Origin: Nissolia schottii
Taxonomy: Eukaryota; Streptophyta; Magnoliopsida; Fabales; Fabaceae
Length of the DNA stretch: 64,000 nucleotides
Reading direction: 5' to 3'
Assembly: GCA_003254905.1 (NCBI GenBank)
Contig: QANU01101148.1
Span: forward strand, 626,191-690,190
Shown: piece after piece, positions 59,606 to 64,000 of the stretch
Layout: each line of letters begins with the position of its first letter
How positions within the stretch are numbered: the stretch's first letter is position 1
Made by a program: the position numbers and the translations under genes
The notes under the pieces: generated by a model
Databases searched by the model: none
What the model was told of the DNA's origin: nothing
The model's input: the letters and a program-made list of their open reading frames with translations, nothing else

Positions 59606-59740
59606 CATAATAATATAATAATATTATTATTAATCACAATAGTAATAACATTATTATTAAAATTAAAATAATAGTAATATTAATAATGATAAGAATAATA
59701 TTAATAATAAGAAGAAGAAAAATAATAATATTAGTAATAA

Positions 59741-59774
<34 letters not shown>

Positions 59775-59846
59775 TAATATTATTATTATTATTAATAAAA
59801 TAATATTAGGTATTATAATAATCATAATAATAAAATAAAATAAAAA
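59606..59846. repeat. Long impure (AAT)n array
   Basis: About 240 bp of AAT/ATA trinucleotide sequence, including a pure stretch at about 59743-59772. Open frames here are artefacts of the repeat. Confidence 0.9.
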
Positions 59847-60230
59847 AGCATGCCCTTATTTTATCCATCTCCATCCTATCAATCCTTATTTTATCTGTTC
59901 TTATCTTATCTAATTATCTTTATCTAACGAGCTCTCAAAGATGCATTAGAGAGATAACTTAAGACATCGGGATTGTTCTCTCTCTTGCTAAGGAAAGAAG
60001 TATGCACCATGTAATTTGCCACACACATTGTGCAAAACATAAACAATGATGAGTGATCTGTGGTGTGTTTTAGTTGGAACACCTTCAGGGAAGCAAACTT
60101 TGTTGCTAATTGGATGGCGAAGAAGGGCAGCAAGGAGCAGGTTCAGTTCAAGCTTCGGCCAAAACCTCCTTTTGGGAGTAGCAATGTGATTTTAGGCAAT
60201 GCCTATGGGACTCTCTTTGTAAGGCCTTAG

Positions 60231-61941
60231 TGGCAATTGTTTAGTTTACAGAAGCACCAAAAAGTATACTACTAGCAAATATCAATGAAGGAAACCAATT
60301 TTAGCAAAATTGGTTTCTCGTATTAACCTAAAATGATCAACTTCCTTGTTTTATATGTTTAGAGACCAAAATATTCATTTTAAATAATTAATGACCTCAA
60401 ACAAAATAAGAATTGTCCCATTTTTTAATAACAATTAAATATTAGAAGAAAAAAAATGTAAATTGCCTAATTTTTAACTAGAAAAATATATTTTCTAGAA
60501 AACGATAACTCACTTAGTCAACCTTCCGCTTATGTACTGCATAACTTCAATTTGATTTTTAAGTTTTTCGTTAGTGTGATGACCTTTAAATACTTTTATA
60601 AGTGTTTGATAAAGTCAAAGACGTGCCTCCATCCTAAATTTAGATAAGTTTATCCCTAGACCTAAACTTTAATTTTGAGATGGTGTAAGTGTAAAAATAG
60701 AGTATAAAAACATTAGATTTGTCCAAATGTGCTAAACTCGATGGACCAACCTAAATGGCCCAAAAATATGGGTATTCTAGACTAAAGAAGTATGAAGGAA
60801 AAAAAATGACTTTGCTCAACTTAAACTAACCCAATTTAGCCTAGCCCAAATTGGTTCAACCTTCTTTGTATCAGGCCAACCCAATGGTCCAAACACCTAT
60901 TTTAATATATAATAATAATAATAATATGATGTGTACTTATATTTTTTCCCTTACATGTGCACTTGTTCAATAAATTCAAATATTAAGAAACTCTCTAATG
61001 TGAATGACATAACTGGAAATGTTAGTGAATGCAAGAGAGACTCACGACTACCGAGTTTCTAAAGCAATTTAACTAATACTTTAGAGTAAAACAACTACAT
61101 TCGTGTAAATTTTACTCTTATAAATTTAGTCTATCTAATTTTAAGTGTTTGACCCTTAATGTAAATGGTGTGTGCTTTTTGTTAACTTTTAAAAAGAGTG
61201 TATAGTCTTATTATTACGTAACTTATATAACAAAAAGATAGTTACAAAACTTTTGTAAATAGCTCTAATATGTTGTACCAAATTAATTAAATTAAATGCA
61301 AATTACATTTTCATAATTTCCTTTGTTGTATAGTCATTCAAACATTTGAAATTTAAAAATTAATCCAAATCAATTCAAAATTAAGTCAAAATAATATCAA
61401 CATTATATAGACTAATTATTTTATTTAGTCAATAAAATTTAATTACACATTATTACCAAACTTTACCAGCTTTAAATTAGTACACATTTATGTATACATG
61501 TGTGTGCATATATTTTAAAAAAAATTAAGTTGACAAAATATGGGTCATGGGCTAGCCCAAAAATGACTCGAATAGAAATGGACTATCATTTTCCTAACCC
61601 AAAAATAACATCCAAAATAGCTTAACCCAAATGGGCCGGGCGTACCTATTTTGATACCTCTATAAAAAATTTAAAAAAAAAAAACACATCAAATCATACA
61701 TTTTAACATTAGGAAACATGTTTTGAGTTTCCAATACCCCCAAAAGTCTAACATTCAAACATCCGTGAGAAAAGCTGCTCAAGTATGAAAGATTAAAAAT
61801 AAATACCAAATTTAGAAAACATCAAAAGGTCACCTACTACGGGAGCTAAAAGCTTTCTTTTTAAATTTGCATGACATATTCTACGGGAGATCAAGGAGAC
61901 AGTCAAACTGGTAGTATACATGAAGATCACAGTCATTCTTC
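60231..61941. other. AT-rich intergenic DNA
   Basis: No gene was seen. Two stretches (60740-60900 and 61530-61650) share words such as GGCCCAAAA, TAACCCAA and TAGCCCA and may be diffuse copies of one repeat. The end near 61941 is probably the 3' UTR of the CGI121-like gene. Confidence 0.45.
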
Positions 61942-63630
61942 TCACAATGCATCACGAGAAGCAATTCGGCAAGTTATTGCATCCGCAAGTGATGATATTC
62001 CAAGTTCCGAGGAAGAAATCTTGTAATGCTGAAACAGAACAAGTTATTGAATATGTTAGTTAGCACATAACAATACAAAGTGATCTGGATTAGTGCCCTT
62101 GCAAACCTTTTGTATCTGGGACTGGTTTGCTCTACCCTCTAGCTCATCTAGGTCGATCTCTTTTCCAATTACGAGCTTCTCTATGGCNTGTCATACTATA
62201 TTGTAAAATCATCTCACCTCATCAAGGGTAGCATCAAATTTAGCGGCAAGGATATATGTTGTACTATCAGAGACGCCACATCTTTTCAAAGATTCAGTAA
62301 TCTACACAATACAAGCCAAAGTTAGCATATCTAATTCGAAGAATGAATCATTATAGGTTAAGTACTAATGCATAATTACATGTTTGGACCCTGAGTAGTT
62401 GTAAACAAGCTCTGAATGTAGAGTTCGTGTGGTCAAAGAATCCCGTGACTTGGCTACAAGTGTCTTGTGTGCAGCAGCTAGAACAGGGAAAATATCTGGA
62501 ATCTGGTTCATTTCATAATAGTTGTAACATTAGAAAGATGTGTATACCAGTAATCAATGATAGTTTAAGCACCAGCATCATGCTTACTATCTTGTGAATG
62601 GTGTTGGACATGACATAAATAACAAATATAAGAAACCATACAAGTAAAGCATTGAGGAACGCAACTTCTGGCTCCAATGTCCCAGCTTGCATACTTTCTA
62701 AGAGTTCCCTGTAAGAACATGAATTCCATCAGGTCAGCACGTTCCCAGTCTTTGAAATCAGTTACAAATTAATAGATAAACTATTTTACAATGTATGCCA
62801 TATATTTGTTTTTACATATGCTTGAATGACATAAATAGCAAAGACTTTTTGCAAATACCATCTTAAAACAATTAGATAGGAGCAACTGGTTATCAATTAT
62901 CATAAACCTGCTGTTGTATATGAACTACTTACCACTAAACGTTTTTACGTGTTATCACAATTCACAATAAATAAAGAGGCAAACTAAAGTCTAACTACTG
63001 AGAATCTGAATTTTGAGATGTAGTGATCCGTTGGGATCATTTTCAGTTGAGATGTTTTCATAATTAATTACAAGAATCTAGCTAGTTTCCATTCTGTATT
63101 TTGTTTTCAAATTTTTGTTTCTCACCATTTTCTTCACTAAAGCTTGAAAAAATAAAACAAAATGGAAACATGGAGTCATTTATGTAATTATCAACAAGAA
63201 ATAAAAATAAAATACAAATTGTATTCTATTGATAGCAACTTTAATGTTTCCTCAAGTACTCATGCATCATGATAACTATGTAACCTAATGCAATAACAAG
63301 GAAACAAACTGGTGCTCAACCATTGAAGTCAACCCAAAATACATGATTTAAACACTACTCTACTAACAACAACAACGCCTCCTTGACAGTTCACATGAGA
63401 AAATTCTCAATAATTTGAACTAAGACTACATGACAAACAAGTTGACCACAGAATCTTAGAATAACAGTTAACATTCCTATAACATGTAGCTACTTTTCCA
63501 GAACATTTAGTTACCATTTTGACTTTTGCAGAATAATCAGAGTGCAAGAGAAAGAAACTAACTTAGAATTGGTGACGTCACTGTAGAGTGACAGAGAAAG
63601 AGTGGTTCCACTTATATTAAACACCTTCAT
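61942..63630 (-). CDS. CGI121: EKC/KEOPS complex subunit CGI121 (TPRKB-like)
   Basis: Six exons (63563-63630, 62642-62708, 62380-62502, 62218-62301, 62107-62187, 61942-62028) join in frame to 169 residues, about the length of the Arabidopsis homologue. Conserved wording includes MKVFNISGTTLSLSLY, AGTLEPEVAFLNA, ARTLHSEL-type sequence (TRTLHSELVYNYSGSKH) and EIDLDELEGRANQSQI. CGI121 binds the Bud32/PRPK kinase and tRNA in the KEOPS complex, which makes N6-threonylcarbamoyladenosine at position 37 of ANN-decoding tRNAs in cytosol and nucleus. The acceptor AG of the fifth exon is read as A-N, because the single N of the assembly (62188) falls on it; a C on the plus strand there would restore a normal AG. 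A CAG acceptor near 63648 suggests a 5' UTR intron. Confidence 0.93.
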
Positions 63631-64000
63631 AGCCTCTGCTTTGAATCTGTAAAGAAAGAAACGAGCTTTATGAAGTGTTTGGGAACATAATAAGGATAGA
63701 AACAGGAAAAATGGAAAAGAAAAGAGAAAGCAATCAATTATTTTTTCTTCCATATTACTCCAACCAACCAATTCTCTTCTTTAATTTCCTTTCAATTTCT
63801 TTTGTTTTCTTAAAAACAAAATCTATTTTCACAACCCAACAAGTTTCTTTCTTTTTAAATTCTCCTCCATTTAAGACAAGGAAATTGCATTTAGTTCCAA
63901 CTAAATCTTTTTCGTTGATAGGAAAAATATTATCCCAACGTCCTCAGAAGACGCCACGATGGTGCAACACAAATATTCAAAAATATTTCAATGGAGTTGT
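63631..64000 (-). promoter_or_regulatory. 5' region of the CGI121-like gene
   Basis: A CTTTACAG acceptor-like site about 18 bases upstream of the start codon suggests that the 5' UTR is split by an intron. The upstream exon and promoter probably lie further along or outside the window. No other gene was seen. Confidence 0.35.

Larger units (their letters stand above)
58400..60230 (+). pseudogene. RNase H-domain remnant(s) in two parts separated by a MITE/AAT-rich block
   Basis: At 58420-58520 one frame reads MGAINVDGSVNHEKFQAGLGSVF, the start of the RVT_3 RNase H fold. At about 60060-60160 another reads NTFREANFVANWMAKKG, its end. Between 58580 and 59930 lie AAT arrays and two inverted-repeat elements. 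The two parts may be one domain split by later insertions, or two separate remnants. The reading contains stops. Confidence 0.45.

Noticed and set aside
59634-59825. Ile/Tyr-rich 63-codon frame
   Set aside because: It is a translation of an AAT microsatellite.
1-64000. tRNA, rRNA and known small RNA genes
   Set aside because: Looked for by eye (A/B boxes, cloverleaf ends, conserved rRNA words) and none was convincing. A covariance-model scan could overturn this.

Overview
This is a gene-poor, AT-rich and repeat-rich stretch of a flowering-plant nuclear genome. Split genes with GT/AG introns and plant transposon families (Copia, Ty3/gypsy, LINE, CACTA, Mutator-like, Helitron) show this. Protein similarity as I remember it points to a eudicot, probably a legume, but no sequence search was possible. 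The window has a 781-base run of N (4083-4863) and a single N at 62188, so it comes from a draft assembly.

Four host genes can be rebuilt exon by exon, all on the minus strand. They are: CLD1-like chlorophyll dephytylase (6381-9850, 8 exons, 366 residues); a MYB5-like R2R3-MYB regulator (29843-31131, 2 exons, 335 residues); an ABCC13-like ABC transporter (39623-53718, 36 exons, 1474 residues); and the KEOPS subunit CGI121/TPRKB (61942-63630, 6 exons, 169 residues). They act in unrelated processes (chlorophyll turnover, flavonoid/epidermal regulation, membrane transport, tRNA t6A synthesis) and do not form a cluster.

Layout: 1-5.5 kb holds two Mutator-like elements with exact 9-bp target duplications, one of them inside a gypsy-type fossil. 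6.4-9.9 kb is CLD1. 10-14.2 kb is a graveyard of gypsy, Helitron and Copia pieces. 15-16.7 kb is unrecognised. 17.2-25.4 kb is a minus-strand LINE split by an LTR-type fossil (target duplication CCCCT), itself split by a younger Copia element. 25.9-27.5 kb is a CACTA element with a 3-bp duplication. 28.7-33.5 kb is MYB5, bracketed by two oppositely oriented copies of one Mutator-type MITE, with a 0.5-kb foldback just downstream of its stop codon. 33.8-35.8 kb is a non-coding LTR-type fossil containing a ~0.94-kb inverted repeat. 36.4-39.2 kb holds LTR remnants and small duplications. 39.6-53.7 kb is ABCC13. 55.4-60.2 kb is LINE RNase H remnants, gypsy remnants, MITEs and AAT arrays. 61.9-63.6 kb is CGI121.

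I saw no convincing new coding system. The most unusual structures are the inverted repeat at 34.1-35.1 kb, the transposon frame around MYB5, and the triple nesting at 17-25 kb.
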